In this document: positions 17,218 through 26,044 of the stretch, in pieces
Position numbering within the stretch: the first letter of the stretch is position 1
Layout of the letters: each line of letters opens with the position of its first letter
Assembly (NCBI RefSeq): GCF_005434975.1
Contig: NZ_SKCJ01000002.1
Coordinates: forward strand, 62,001-126,000
Length of the DNA stretch: 64,000 nt
Source of the DNA: Parerythrobacter lutipelagi
GTDB lineage: Bacteria > Pseudomonadota > Alphaproteobacteria > Sphingomonadales > Sphingomonadaceae
Reading direction: 5' to 3'
Notes under the pieces: generated by a model
Told to the model about the DNA's origin: nothing
Seen by the model: only the letters and a program-made list of their open reading frames with translations
The model's database searches: none
Made by a program: the position numbers and the translations under genes

Positions 17218-19407
17218 ATGTCTGCCAAACGGTTAGTTTTCGAGTGGTGGTTGCTGCTCCTTTGCAGCTTTGCGCTGGCTTCCTATTCGGTCGCGACGGG
17301 GCTGAACAGCAAGCTCGATTCGCGGATACTGGATTTTGCCACATCGCTGGTTGCCAAGCCACCGGCCGATGATGTTCTTGTCATTGCGATCGATGAGCAG
17401 AGCCTCGAACAAGTCGGCGCATGGCCATGGTCGCGCGATCTCCATGCCGAACTGATCGACCGGATCGACGCTGCCGGGCCAGAGCAGATCATTTACGATG
17501 TCCTGTTTGTCGAGCCGACCAATTCCGCAGCGGACGGCGAGCTAGCCAGAGCAACGATCGAATCGGGCAAAGTCGTGCTGCCGCACTCTTTCATTCGAAT
17601 GGGCAATAGCGAGGATGGCGTTGTCGCCGAGCTGCCCTTGCCCGAACTGGCAGCCGCCGCACAGGCGATCGGACATGTCTCGGCCGCACAGGATGCCGAC
17701 GGCACGCTACGTCGGTTCTCCTGCCGCGAACAGACGGATGGCGAGACCTACCCGCATATGATCATCGCTGCTCTTCAGGCGCAGGCGGCGGGCGAGACGG
17801 CGGAAAATTGCATCGGTCGGCCGGTGGTGCCCTTTCAGGATCCCGGTGCCGTCACCACCATCTCTGCTTCCGATGTGCTTCAGGGCGCGCTGGCTGACGA
17901 ATTTGTTCAAGGCAGAACAGTCTTCGTGGGCGCGACAGCCTTGGGTATGGGGGATCGCTACATTGTCCCGTCAGGCGCGTGGGAATCGATGCCCGGGGTG
18001 CAGACGCAGGCCAGCTTCTTCCTGGCTGCACGCGATGGAAGCCTGATAACGCCTGCTGGGAAATTCTGGTCCGGCGGGCTGGCATGGCTGGCCATTGCGC
18101 TGCTTTTTGGCGCATTCTGGTTGCTCGATCCCAAGCGCGGCTTGCTGGCCACGATCAGCATCATTGCCTCAACCTTTCTCGTTGCAGTGATACTCGTTCT
18201 GGTGGCGCGGGTGTGGGTTGGGCCGGCCGCTACGCTTATCACGCTCCTGCTGGCGTACCCACTGTGGAACTGGCGCCGTCTGAGCGCGGTCAGCGCCTAC
18301 CTTGACCGTGAAGCAGCGCGTTTGCTTACGACATCAGGAGAAACCCCGGCGGGGACTGGCTTCGACGTTGTTGCACGACAGGTTGATCGAATGCGCAGTC
18401 TGGTGACCAATGTCAGCGATTCTTTCGCTTTCATGCGCCGTGTCATCGAACTCGCGCCCGACGCGATGATGGTCTTCGACCGGCTTGGCGCATTGCAAAT
18501 GATGAATCAGCGCGGTGCAGCGCTATTTCCAGGCTGGGAAGTGGAAGGCGATCAGCCCACATTGGAAGAAATGCTGATGTTGATCAACGCTTCCTTCGAT
18601 GGCGATAAAGGGGAATTAAGCGTCGGTGCGGATCAGACGTACCTCGTAGCTCGCGCAAAATTCAGACTGAGCGACGAAGAGGAGACCGGAGAGATTGTCG
18701 TTCTACGAGATATTTCGCAAATTCGGCGCCGCGAGAACGAGCGCCAACAGATGCTGGAATTTCTCTCTCACGATATGCGCTCGCCGCAAGTCGCGATCAT
18801 CGGTCTGGCGGATCGCGGCAAAGAGCGCGCGACCGAGCAGGAACGCTTCAAGCGCATCCGCGCTCAGGCCGAGCGAACGTTGAAACTGGCTGATGACTTC
18901 GTGCAGATCGCCCGTCTGGAAGAAGCGCATCTGCAATACGAAGATACAGATCTGGCCGCGCTGGTGGAAGAAGCCTGCGACCGTTTTTATTCGCTCGCGC
19001 GGAAGGCAAAGATCGAGATCAGGCAAGACTTGCCGGAGATGCCGATCTTCGCCTGGGTCGATGCCTCGATCATCGCCCGATTGCTCGACAACCTGCTCGG
19101 CAATGCCATCAAATTCGCGCCGGGCGGGTCGTCGGTGACGGTTCGTTTGGCCGAAACGGAGGATGGAAAGTTCGAATTGGTCGTGGCCGACCAGGGTCCC
19201 GGGCTTCCCATGGAAAGGCTGGCCGATCCCTTCGCGCGCTTCGGGGCCCATGAAACGAAAGCAGGCCCCAGCGCGGGCCTCGGCCTGACCTTCGTCAAGC
19301 GGGCAGTCGAATTGCATCAGGGTACTATCATCGTGCGAAGCGCGCCGGGCAAAGGCACGCGTTTCACGATCAACTTGCCGGATGCCAGTGGAGGCGCGGA
19401 AGCTTAG
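17218..19407 (+). CDS. CHASE2-domain sensor histidine kinase (729 aa)
   Basis: Start taken at ATG 17218; a TTG at 17200 would add six residues. TM1 lies at ~10-28 and the extracytoplasmic CHASE2 domain at ~30-280 (DVLVIAIDEQSLEQVGAWPWSRDLHAEL; FVGATALGMGDRYIVPSG). Three close TM segments follow at ~285-360, then a PAS-like region (LAPDAMMVFDRLGALQMMNQRG). The kinase H-box reads FLSHDMRSPQVAII with the phospho-acceptor His. The ATPase domain has DNLLGNAIKFAPGG, DQGPGLP and GLGLTFVKRAVELHQG. The nearest response regulator is encoded convergently at 19958-20659. Pairing with it is plausible but unproven. Confidence 0.9.
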   Translation: MSAKRLVFEWWLLLLCSFALASYSVATGLNSKLDSRILDFATSLVAKPPADDVLVIAIDEQSLEQVGAWPWSRDLHAELIDRIDAAGPEQIIYDVLFVEPTNSAADGELARATIESGKVVLPHSFIRMGNSEDGVVAELPLPELAAAAQAIGHVSAAQDADGTLRRFSCREQTDGETYPHMIIAALQAQAAGETAENCIGRPVVPFQDPGAVTTISASDVLQGALADEFVQGRTVFVGATALGMGDRYIVPSGAWESMPGVQTQASFFLAARDGSLITPAGKFWSGGLAWLAIALLFGAFWLLDPKRGLLATISIIASTFLVAVILVLVARVWVGPAATLITLLLAYPLWNWRRLSAVSAYLDREAARLLTTSGETPAGTGFDVVARQVDRMRSLVTNVSDSFAFMRRVIELAPDAMMVFDRLGALQMMNQRGAALFPGWEVEGDQPTLEEMLMLINASFDGDKGELSVGADQTYLVARAKFRLSDEEETGEIVVLRDISQIRRRENERQQMLEFLSHDMRSPQVAIIGLADRGKERATEQERFKRIRAQAERTLKLADDFVQIARLEEAHLQYEDTDLAALVEEACDRFYSLARKAKIEIRQDLPEMPIFAWVDASIIARLLDNLLGNAIKFAPGGSSVTVRLAETEDGKFELVVADQGPGLPMERLADPFARFGAHETKAGPSAGLGLTFVKRAVELHQGTIIVRSAPGKGTRFTINLPDASGGAEA

Positions 19408-19416
19408 CCTTGCGGC

Positions 19417-19956
19417 CTAGCGTGATGCCTTGGCCATTGCGTCATCGACCAGAGTGGCTGCCAAACGGTCGAAATCGCTTTCTGACGCATTACAGGCATT
19501 GGTTTCACCGTGCCCGCGATAAACGACCGAACCTTCAGTCTTGCTCAGCAACACGAGCGTTGCGCGCAGCCGCACGGCTTCGCATTTGTCGAACAACCGG
19601 CCCTTGCGCGGTGCGGAATGCCAGTCGATCCCTTGCGCGCTCGCAGCACCATCGGACGGTTCAGCGAGACCGGTTTCGGAATTGCGGAGCGATATCGCGT
19701 AATCGGCCAGCAGCGGCGCGTCGGCATTAATTACAATGGCATGATCGCCAAACTTGCGCCGGAGTGTGTCCGCGAAAGCCATCCGCTGAGTCTGTCCGGA
19801 TTCGGCCTGTTGCAAGGCCACGCTGGAAAAGGAACCATATCCCGGGGCGGTGGACTCAACCGCAACAGGTGTTGCTACAGCGCATGCCGCCAATCCAAGA
19901 GATGGGACGATCAGAAGCGCGGTGCGTGTCACAAGCCGTTCGCACCATTGCATCAT
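19417..19956 (-). CDS. Small lipoprotein downstream of response regulator (179 aa)
   Basis: The start is one of two adjacent ATGs (19956/19953). GGAGGACGA, formed by the end of the upstream response-regulator gene, gives a good ribosome site. Residues 1-28 are a lipoprotein signal with lipobox LGLAACA. The mature domain starts VAVESTAPGYGSF, has alpha/beta character and a later cysteine pair (FDKCEAVRLRATL ... ETNACNAS). I do not recognise the family. It follows the regulator by one base, so the two form an operon, and it ends 10 bp from the convergent histidine kinase gene. Confidence 0.65.
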   Translation of the reverse strand: MMQWCERLVTRTALLIVPSLGLAACAVATPVAVESTAPGYGSFSSVALQQAESGQTQRMAFADTLRRKFGDHAIVINADAPLLADYAISLRNSETGLAEPSDGAASAQGIDWHSAPRKGRLFDKCEAVRLRATLVLLSKTEGSVVYRGHGETNACNASESDFDRLAATLVDDAMAKASR

Positions 19957-19957
19957 T

Positions 19958-20659
19958 CTATTCGTCCTCCTCGCCCCCCTGATACCGATCCATACGATAT
20001 CCGAAACCGAATACCGTTTGAATGACATATCCGTTTTGCGGACGCAAACTCAGCTTCGACCGTACCCGTGAAATATGCATGTCCAGGGTCCGGGTCTCGA
20101 TATCGAGCGACCCGCCCCACACCTGACCGAAGATATAGCTGCGCGATAGCGGGCGGTTGACGTTCTCGAAGAAGAGCAGGGCGACGCTGAATTCCTTGGA
20201 GGTGAGTTTGATCTGCTCTGCCTTGAATTCGATCGATTGTTTGAGCCGGTCGATCTTGTAGTCGCCAAATTCTTCGAATCGCTCTTTGGTATCGCGTTTG
20301 CCGCGCCGCGCCGCGGCTTCGATACGGGCCAGGATCACTTCGCTGCTTTCCGGCTTTACGATGTAGTCGGTCGCGCCCATTTCCAGTCCGCGCACAATGT
20401 CGCTCTTCTCGGTTCGGCTTGTGAGAAGGATGAATGCAGGAGGATGATCGAGCGATTCCCTGACCCAGCTCAGGACACCGATGCCGGTTTCGCCCGGCAT
20501 GTTCCAGTCCGCCAAGACAACATCGTAAGTGTTGCGTTTAAGCGCAATCGTTAGATCGGTTCCGTTGCGAAATGTGTCGAAGTCATGGCCGCTGCCCTCC
20601 AGCGCCATGGTGACTTGCTCCAGGATGTCGGGATCGTCGTCCGCGATTGCAATTTTCAT
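19958..20659 (-). CDS. OmpR/PhoB-family response regulator (233 aa)
   Basis: Receiver domain at 1-120 with the acidic pair DDD near residue 8-10, phospho-acceptor Asp in VVLADWNMPGETG (~51), Thr/Ser in ILLTSRTEKSD and Lys in DYIVKPES. A winged-helix DNA-binding domain covers ~130-225 (KLTSKEFSVALLFFENVNRPLSRSYIFGQVWG ... RTLDMHISRVRSKL ... GFGYRMDRY). It is transcribed toward the CHASE2 kinase gene. Direct TGTAAA repeats in its own upstream region (20697-20717) have the spacing expected for this class of regulator, so autoregulation is possible. Confidence 0.9.
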   Translation of the reverse strand: MKIAIADDDPDILEQVTMALEGSGHDFDTFRNGTDLTIALKRNTYDVVLADWNMPGETGIGVLSWVRESLDHPPAFILLTSRTEKSDIVRGLEMGATDYIVKPESSEVILARIEAAARRGKRDTKERFEEFGDYKIDRLKQSIEFKAEQIKLTSKEFSVALLFFENVNRPLSRSYIFGQVWGGSLDIETRTLDMHISRVRSKLSLRPQNGYVIQTVFGFGYRMDRYQGGEEDE

Positions 20660-20696
20660 ATCGTCCTCTCATACGAAAGTGCTGGTTCGATTATTT

Positions 20697-20717
20697 TTTA
20701 CATTCGCAGTTTACATT
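20697..20717 (-). promoter_or_regulatory. Direct repeat AATGTAAA x2, candidate response-regulator site
   Basis: Read on the minus strand, AATGTAAA occurs twice with a 13-bp period, about 40-60 bp upstream of the response-regulator start. A looser pair of GTAAA elements lies further upstream at about 20763-20778. OmpR-class regulators usually bind tandem direct repeats about one helical turn apart, so this is a candidate autoregulatory site. It is AT-rich in a GC-rich genome and could also simply be promoter sequence. Confidence 0.35.
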
Positions 20718-20776
20718 TTCCGATGTGCCTGGCCATGGCTAAGTGTGTGAAAGGACTGCCAATTTACAAATGTTTA

Positions 20777-20808
20777 CGGGTCGCCCTTCGGTGACGAAGG
20801 GCGACCCG
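20777..20808 (-). terminator. Hairpin terminator after FucP-like transporter gene
   Basis: A perfect 14-bp stem (CGGGTCGCCCTTCG with its complement) and a 4-base loop begin 28 bp past the transporter stop codon. On the minus strand it is followed by an AT-rich run (TAAACATTTGTAAATT) rather than a pure U-tract. It most likely ends the beta-glucan utilisation transcript and insulates the response-regulator promoter. Confidence 0.75.
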
Positions 20809-20835
20809 CAGCAAGAGTCCTGATGGTAGAAGGGG

Positions 20836-22260
20836 TTAGGCAGGCCGTCTGGCGAATATCCCAAAACCAGCGATGATCGCATAACAGATGATCGGGATGA
20901 TCATCGCCAAGGCAAGGTTCCCCCCGGTCGCATCGGCCACCACGCCGTAGAGCAGGGGCACCACGGCACCGCCAAAAATGGCGACGTTGATGATGCCCGA
21001 ACCGTCCGCTGCCTGCGGGCCAAGCTTCTCGCAGGCGAGCGAGAAGATCGTCGGGAACATGATCGAGTTCATCAGGCCCACGGCCAGCAGCGTGTACGCG
21101 GCAACTTCACCCGAAGTCTGGGTCGAGACAATGATCAGCAGGATGGCGCCGATTGCGTTGAAGGCGAGGATCTTGCCCGGGCTGAACACACGCAGCGCCG
21201 CTGAGCCGATGAAACGGCCAACCATGGCGCCGAACCAGTATATTCCGATCATCCAGCCGATCACACTTTCCGGCTGGCCAAGAACCCGCTCCGTAGAAAG
21301 ATAATTAATGATGATCGAGCCGATGGCGACTTCGCCGCCGACGTACAAAAAGATGCACAGCGCGCCGAAAGCGAAGCGCTTGCGTCCCCGCAACAGAGCG
21401 TTGTCATAAAGCCATAGCACGGGAGCCGCAAGAATGACCGCCATACCCAGCCAAGCATTGACCTGTACCGAGAGAAAAGCGCCCGCAGCGACCAACGCCA
21501 GCCCCATCAAATAGCGTCCGTTCGAGACCAACTCGCCATCGCCCATAACTGACGAGTCATGCGGCAAGCGGTTGCGGAACATCCAGACCGCCGCTGCGAC
21601 CAGTGCGATCAGCACGGCAACCCCAAGATAGCCCTGCCAGATCGCTTCGCTCTCCGCTGCGCGGTAGGCCTGCAAGGCTGCACCTTCGAGATCCTCCGCA
21701 CTGACGTTTGCCAGAGAACCGAGAATGAGCGCTGCGCCCACGATCGGGAAGACCGTCGTGCCTAGCGAGTTGAAAGCTTGCGCAAAGGTCAGGCGGCTGT
21801 GCGTCGTCGAGGGCGGCCCAAGCAGACTGATGAGTGGGTTGGCCACCACCTGGACGATGACCACCCCGCTCGCGAGGATGAACAACGCGCCGAGAAAAAG
21901 GGCATAGGTGGCTGTCTGGCTTGCCGGAATGAACAGCAGGCAGCCCAGGATCATGGTCGCGAGACCCGCCACCGCTCCGCGCATGTAGCCGATCTTCTTG
22001 ACGAGCTTCGCCCCCGGAATTCCGATCAGCAGATACGCCGCAAAGAAGCAGAACTGCACCAGCATCGCTTCCGTGTAGGAAAGAGTAAACAGCTCTCGCA
22101 GCTTCGGGATCAGAACATCGTTGAGTGACGTGATGCCGCCGAAGATGAAAAACAACCCGAAGACGAAATATTGCAAGCCCGGCGCATCGACCGGCGGCGC
22201 ATCGTCATCGATGACGGGACGCGGGTCAGTGCTCGATGCAACGTCGGGTGCCAAAGCCAT
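20836..22260 (-). CDS. FucP-like MFS sugar transporter (474 aa)
   Basis: ATG 22260 is preceded by GGGAGGAA. The protein has 12 hydrophobic segments starting FGLFFIFGGITSLNDVLIPKL, which matches the FucP/glucose-galactose:H+ symporter branch of the major facilitator superfamily (also VVANPLISLLGPPSTTHSRLTFAQAFNSLGT as two adjacent conserved stretches). It is the last gene before a strong hairpin and follows a GH3 glucosidase by 88 bp. The likely substrate is glucose or another monosaccharide released by the neighbouring hydrolases; this rests on context. Confidence 0.85.
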   Translation of the reverse strand: MALAPDVASSTDPRPVIDDDAPPVDAPGLQYFVFGLFFIFGGITSLNDVLIPKLRELFTLSYTEAMLVQFCFFAAYLLIGIPGAKLVKKIGYMRGAVAGLATMILGCLLFIPASQTATYALFLGALFILASGVVIVQVVANPLISLLGPPSTTHSRLTFAQAFNSLGTTVFPIVGAALILGSLANVSAEDLEGAALQAYRAAESEAIWQGYLGVAVLIALVAAAVWMFRNRLPHDSSVMGDGELVSNGRYLMGLALVAAGAFLSVQVNAWLGMAVILAAPVLWLYDNALLRGRKRFAFGALCIFLYVGGEVAIGSIIINYLSTERVLGQPESVIGWMIGIYWFGAMVGRFIGSAALRVFSPGKILAFNAIGAILLIIVSTQTSGEVAAYTLLAVGLMNSIMFPTIFSLACEKLGPQAADGSGIINVAIFGGAVVPLLYGVVADATGGNLALAMIIPIICYAIIAGFGIFARRPA

Positions 22261-22348
22261 CAATATTCCTCCCAAGAATTCGCCTTGCTGGCGATGCCGA
22301 TGGACCAGTGCTTCTCTATCGTCAGTCCATCAGAATTCGAAACAATCT

Positions 22349-24733
22349 TTAGAACGAACACTCCGTTCCGTCCGGCATTTCCTCGCGCGCGACGCGTCCG
22401 ATTTGCAGGACCAGCGGCGCGTCGCTTGTTATCGTTATGCTGTCTTCCAGCCCGGGGACGCAGTCTGCCGACACAATCATCTCGCGCCAGCCCTTGCCTG
22501 CACTCAAGGCGAGGTTGCGGGTGATGTCGACCACGTCATCTCCCACCGCAAGTGTGACTTTCCCGGCCGGCTGATTGGCGATGTTGTAGAGAATACGGTA
22601 CGCGCCGGAGCCGGCACCGTCCTGCGCAAGCGTAAGGCTTGCACCCGGACCGAAGGTGATCTCACGCGCATCTTCCTGCCGCTCACGGTCAATCCCGCGG
22701 GACACGATGCCGCCAGCTTCGCCGCGAAGATTCGGCAAATCCGTGCCGCCCGCATTGGCGGTGATGCCGGGATACAGCCGTCCGGCCTCGTACCACGCAG
22801 CCGATGGTCCCTGCGCAAGGTAGCCGCAGGATTCGTCGAGCATAGCGGTAGCGGAACGCTCTGCCAGAGAAAGACCATAGCCGCGCGGAAACAGTGCGCC
22901 CGCAGCACCGTTGACCGGCGTACCGCCGCATTCTGCAGGCCAGCTGAAAGACAATCGTCCAGTGGCCTCGCGCTTGCCGAACAGAATGTCCGAAACGCCT
23001 GCGCCCTCACTTCCCGGAAGCCAGCTTGCAACAAAGCCGTCAGCCGCGTTGAGCTCGCGGTTCATCCACAAGGGGCGACCAGAGAGGAACACCGCCACCA
23101 CCGGAATGTTCGCCGCTTTAAGCTTGCCGATCAGTTCGAGGCCTTCGGTATCGGGGAAGGCCAGATTCTTCCGGTCACCGTAGAATTCCGCATAGGGTTC
23201 TTCGCCGAAGACCACGATAGCCGCATCGACCGAACCGCTCGGCAGATCCGCGCCTTCGGACAGCACGACACTGCCGCCTGCCGCTTCAACTTCATCGGCG
23301 ATCCCGCGGTAAATCGAAGTGGCACCGGGGAAGTAATCGTTGGTGAGTTCGCTCCCGCCCTGCCATGTCAGGGTCCATCCACCAGCTGCTTGCTGGATGC
23401 TGTCGGCAGCCTTGCCCGCGACGAGGATGTTTGCATCGGCCTTGAGCGGCAGAACACCGTTGTTCTTGAGGATCACTTGCGACTTGGCGACAGCCTCCCG
23501 GGCGACCGCACGGTGTGCAGCCATGCCGAGCTTGTCATATTCCCCCGCATTGGGGCGCAGCGACGGTTTGACAGCGCCCGGTCCCATGATCCCGGCGCGC
23601 ATCTTGACCTTGAGGATACGGCCGACCGCCTCGTCAAGGCGTTCCATCGGGATTGTCCCGTCTTCGACCTGAGCGACCAGGTTCTCGATCAAATCCTTCC
23701 ACTCGTCGGGGACCATATAGATGTCGAGCCCAGCCAGCAGGGCCTGCGGGCAGTCGGTCACGGTGCAACCCTTGACCTGTCCATGGCCGTTCCAGTCACC
23801 CACCACCAACCCGTCGAAGCCCATCTCTTCGCGCAGGACGCCGGTCAGCAAATCCTTGTTGCCGTGCATCTTGCGGCCGTTGATCGAGTTGAAGCTCGCC
23901 ATCACCGATTGCACGCCGGCATCGATTGCGACGGGGTAAGGGACTGCGTGGATCGTCTTCAGTTCATCGATATCGCCGTTAACGTCGCCGGTATCGATGC
24001 CTTGGTCTGTTCCGCCGTCGCCAAAAAAGTGCTTGGCGGTTGCAATCACGCGCCCGCGCCCGAGAAAGTCGTCAGAACCCTTTTCGCCCTGCAGTCCCTC
24101 GAGCAATGCCTTGCCCATCCGAGCAACGATTTGCGGATCTTCCGAATAGCTTTCGTAGGTGCGGCCCCAGCGATCATCGCGCGCAATTGCGACGGTTGGC
24201 GAAAAATTCCAGTCGATTCCGGTGATCTCGATCTCGGTCGCGGTTGCCGCACCGATCTGCCGCACGATCTCGGGATCGCCGGTCGCTCCCAGCCCGATAT
24301 TGTGCGGGAAAATCGTCGCGCCGATCACATTCGTGTGCCCGTGAACCGCATCCGTGCCCCATATGGTCGGGATTACCGGCTCATCGCCCGGTAGCGGCCG
24401 GGTCGATGCTTCGTACATTTCGTCGGCTAGCCGGAGCCATTCGGAAGCTGGCGCGAATTCATCGCCGTAAGGCCCGCCATTGCCGCCATTGAGGTAGCTG
24501 CCGAAGCGATAGCGCTCCATGTCTGCGGCAGTGAAGGAATTTATCTGCGGCTGGATCAGCTGGCCGACTTTGCGTTCGACCGACATCCGGGCAAGTATCG
24601 CTGCGACCATCTGATCTTCGGTAAGCGTGGCGGTTGCTTCGGCAGAAGCCGCAACGGGCGCCATTTGCGCCGATGGAGCCGCACATGCTGCCAGCGCCAG
24701 AGCCAATCCAAACGCTGAAAATCCGCGATACAT
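22349..24733 (-). CDS. Glycoside hydrolase family 3 lipoprotein, beta-glucosidase/exoglucanase (794 aa)
   Basis: ATG 24733 has GGAGGGG upstream. A lipoprotein signal peptide (MYRGFSAFGLALALAACAAPS) places it at the cell envelope. The N-terminal barrel domain includes HFFGDGGTDQGIDTGD and FDGLVVGDWNGHGQV, which carries the family nucleophile Asp, followed by the second alpha/beta domain (ILVAGKAADSIQQAAGGWTLTWQGG) and a C-terminal beta domain to the end. The layout and GGWTLTWQG segment resemble plant-type ExoI exo-1,3/1,4-beta-glucanases. It would cut terminal glucose from oligosaccharides made by the GH16 enzyme. A LacI-type operator sits 21 bp before the start. Confidence 0.9.
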   Translation of the reverse strand: MYRGFSAFGLALALAACAAPSAQMAPVAASAEATATLTEDQMVAAILARMSVERKVGQLIQPQINSFTAADMERYRFGSYLNGGNGGPYGDEFAPASEWLRLADEMYEASTRPLPGDEPVIPTIWGTDAVHGHTNVIGATIFPHNIGLGATGDPEIVRQIGAATATEIEITGIDWNFSPTVAIARDDRWGRTYESYSEDPQIVARMGKALLEGLQGEKGSDDFLGRGRVIATAKHFFGDGGTDQGIDTGDVNGDIDELKTIHAVPYPVAIDAGVQSVMASFNSINGRKMHGNKDLLTGVLREEMGFDGLVVGDWNGHGQVKGCTVTDCPQALLAGLDIYMVPDEWKDLIENLVAQVEDGTIPMERLDEAVGRILKVKMRAGIMGPGAVKPSLRPNAGEYDKLGMAAHRAVAREAVAKSQVILKNNGVLPLKADANILVAGKAADSIQQAAGGWTLTWQGGSELTNDYFPGATSIYRGIADEVEAAGGSVVLSEGADLPSGSVDAAIVVFGEEPYAEFYGDRKNLAFPDTEGLELIGKLKAANIPVVAVFLSGRPLWMNRELNAADGFVASWLPGSEGAGVSDILFGKREATGRLSFSWPAECGGTPVNGAAGALFPRGYGLSLAERSATAMLDESCGYLAQGPSAAWYEAGRLYPGITANAGGTDLPNLRGEAGGIVSRGIDRERQEDAREITFGPGASLTLAQDGAGSGAYRILYNIANQPAGKVTLAVGDDVVDITRNLALSAGKGWREMIVSADCVPGLEDSITITSDAPLVLQIGRVAREEMPDGTECSF

Positions 24734-24753
24734 CCCAACCCCTCCAATACTTC

Positions 24754-24769
24754 TTGGGAACGTTCTCAA
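24754..24769. promoter_or_regulatory. LacI-type operator before GH3 gene (TTGGGAACGTTCTCAA)
   Basis: A 16-bp dyad with central CG and one mismatched pair, immediately upstream of the GH3 ribosome site. It matches the site at 31456-31471 (TTGGGAGCGTTCACAA) in 14 of 16 positions. Even length, central CG and the TTGnGA half-site are typical of LacI-family operators, and two LacI genes lie in this locus. Confidence 0.6.
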
Positions 24770-24808
24770 ACAGGACGATTGGCACGGTCGGACAGGGAAA
24801 TCAAGCGG

Positions 24809-26044
24809 CTAAGTTTTGCGATTGGCGCGCAGTAGCAGAGTACTCGCCACTGCGGCCAGTACCGCGAGCAGGGCAAACAGTCCCGAGAACCCGAAATTCG
24901 GCACCAGGGCGAGCGCAATCCATGGCATGATCAACGACGGTACTGTGTTGGTAAGGTTAAAAATCCCCAGATCTCTCGCTCGTCTTTCAGGGGTCGGCAG
25001 GACTTGCAGAACTTGACTGGAATGCTGGGCGAGGAAGACGCTCGCTGCGACACTGAAAACGACATAGCCAACAATTCCGGCTGCAAGATTTGGCGCCAGC
25101 GCCATGATGCCGAGGCCGACAGAGCCGAGACCGGCTGAAATCGCCAAGGGCAAGATGGGGCGGCTCTTCCGATCAGCCCACCAACCGGCAAGAAAAGAGA
25201 ACGGGATCGCAATCGCCAGCGTCACCCCGAACAACCGTGCCGTGCTGCTGTCCGAAAAATCGGGGATGAAAGTGCGCAGCCAGAAAAACAGGTAAGCGAA
25301 CAGGGCGGCCTCTGCGATCTGGACTAGCAAACGTGCAAGCCACATGCGCGAAACAATGTTGCCAGCTTTCTGACGGAGTGTCTGGCTCCACGCGGCGGTC
25401 GGACCCGATCCGGTTGCTTCTCGTCCGTTCTGTCCGGCGGTCTGCGCTGAACGCATAAGGTGCGGCATCCGCTTCGGATTGCCGAATACCAAAACCGGCG
25501 CAACCATCGCCAGAGCAAGCCCGGCGACCAGCACGAGCCGGAAATCCTGCGCCGCCAGGCCGGGCATGGTTACAAGTGCGCCGCTTAATGCGCCAAGCGC
25601 GGGCGCGAACGCCAGCAATCCTCCCAGCAATCCTTTCTGATTGTCCGGAACGCTGTCGCCAGCCCAGGCGGCGAGCGGAGCAAGCATCATGTTGAGCGAG
25701 ATTTGCCAGCAGAAGACGATGCCAATCAGAGTCCACAAGGTCGTCGCTTGCGCAACCGCCACCAACAGGACGCAGGACAGGGCGAGCCCCAATGCAATCC
25801 ACAAGCGCCTGCGCCTGGTCCAATCGCTCAGCCAGCCAAATCCGATGTTCGCGAGACTTGCTGCGATCGCGCCGCCGAAAGTGACCATGGCGAGCCATTC
25901 GATATTGTCGCTTCCGGAAAGCTCGTTGATCCTGACGGGCAGCAGGACTGTCAGGAATGGCACGTAAGCGACCGCGCCGCCGGCGGCCGCCATACCGTAG
26001 AGCAGAAGGAAGCGCCGGCTTTGTCGAACGTCCGCGTCACTCAT
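24809..26044 (-). CDS. MFS transporter of beta-glucan locus (411 aa)
   Basis: The start is ATG 26044, overlapping the end of the LacI gene (ATGA-type junction); in-frame codons upstream belong to the LacI coding region. About 12 TM segments are visible, beginning RRFLLLYGMAAAGGAVAYVPFLTVLLPV, with the MFS loop GFGWLSDWTRRRRLW between TM2 and TM3. The second half repeats the pattern (FSFLAGWWADRKSRPILPLA). It is distinct from the FucP-like transporter in the same operon, so the locus encodes two different importers, perhaps one for oligosaccharides. Substrate is inferred from neighbours only. Confidence 0.8.
   Translation of the reverse strand: MSDADVRQSRRFLLLYGMAAAGGAVAYVPFLTVLLPVRINELSGSDNIEWLAMVTFGGAIAASLANIGFGWLSDWTRRRRLWIALGLALSCVLLVAVAQATTLWTLIGIVFCWQISLNMMLAPLAAWAGDSVPDNQKGLLGGLLAFAPALGALSGALVTMPGLAAQDFRLVLVAGLALAMVAPVLVFGNPKRMPHLMRSAQTAGQNGREATGSGPTAAWSQTLRQKAGNIVSRMWLARLLVQIAEAALFAYLFFWLRTFIPDFSDSSTARLFGVTLAIAIPFSFLAGWWADRKSRPILPLAISAGLGSVGLGIMALAPNLAAGIVGYVVFSVAASVFLAQHSSQVLQVLPTPERRARDLGIFNLTNTVPSLIMPWIALALVPNFGFSGLFALLAVLAAVASTLLLRANRKT

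Noticed and set aside
22121-24394. A 757-codon open frame on the plus strand opposite the GH3 gene
   Set aside because: It lies antisense to a clear GH3 enzyme with catalytic motifs; long antisense frames are common in GC-rich DNA and this translation has no recognisable domain.
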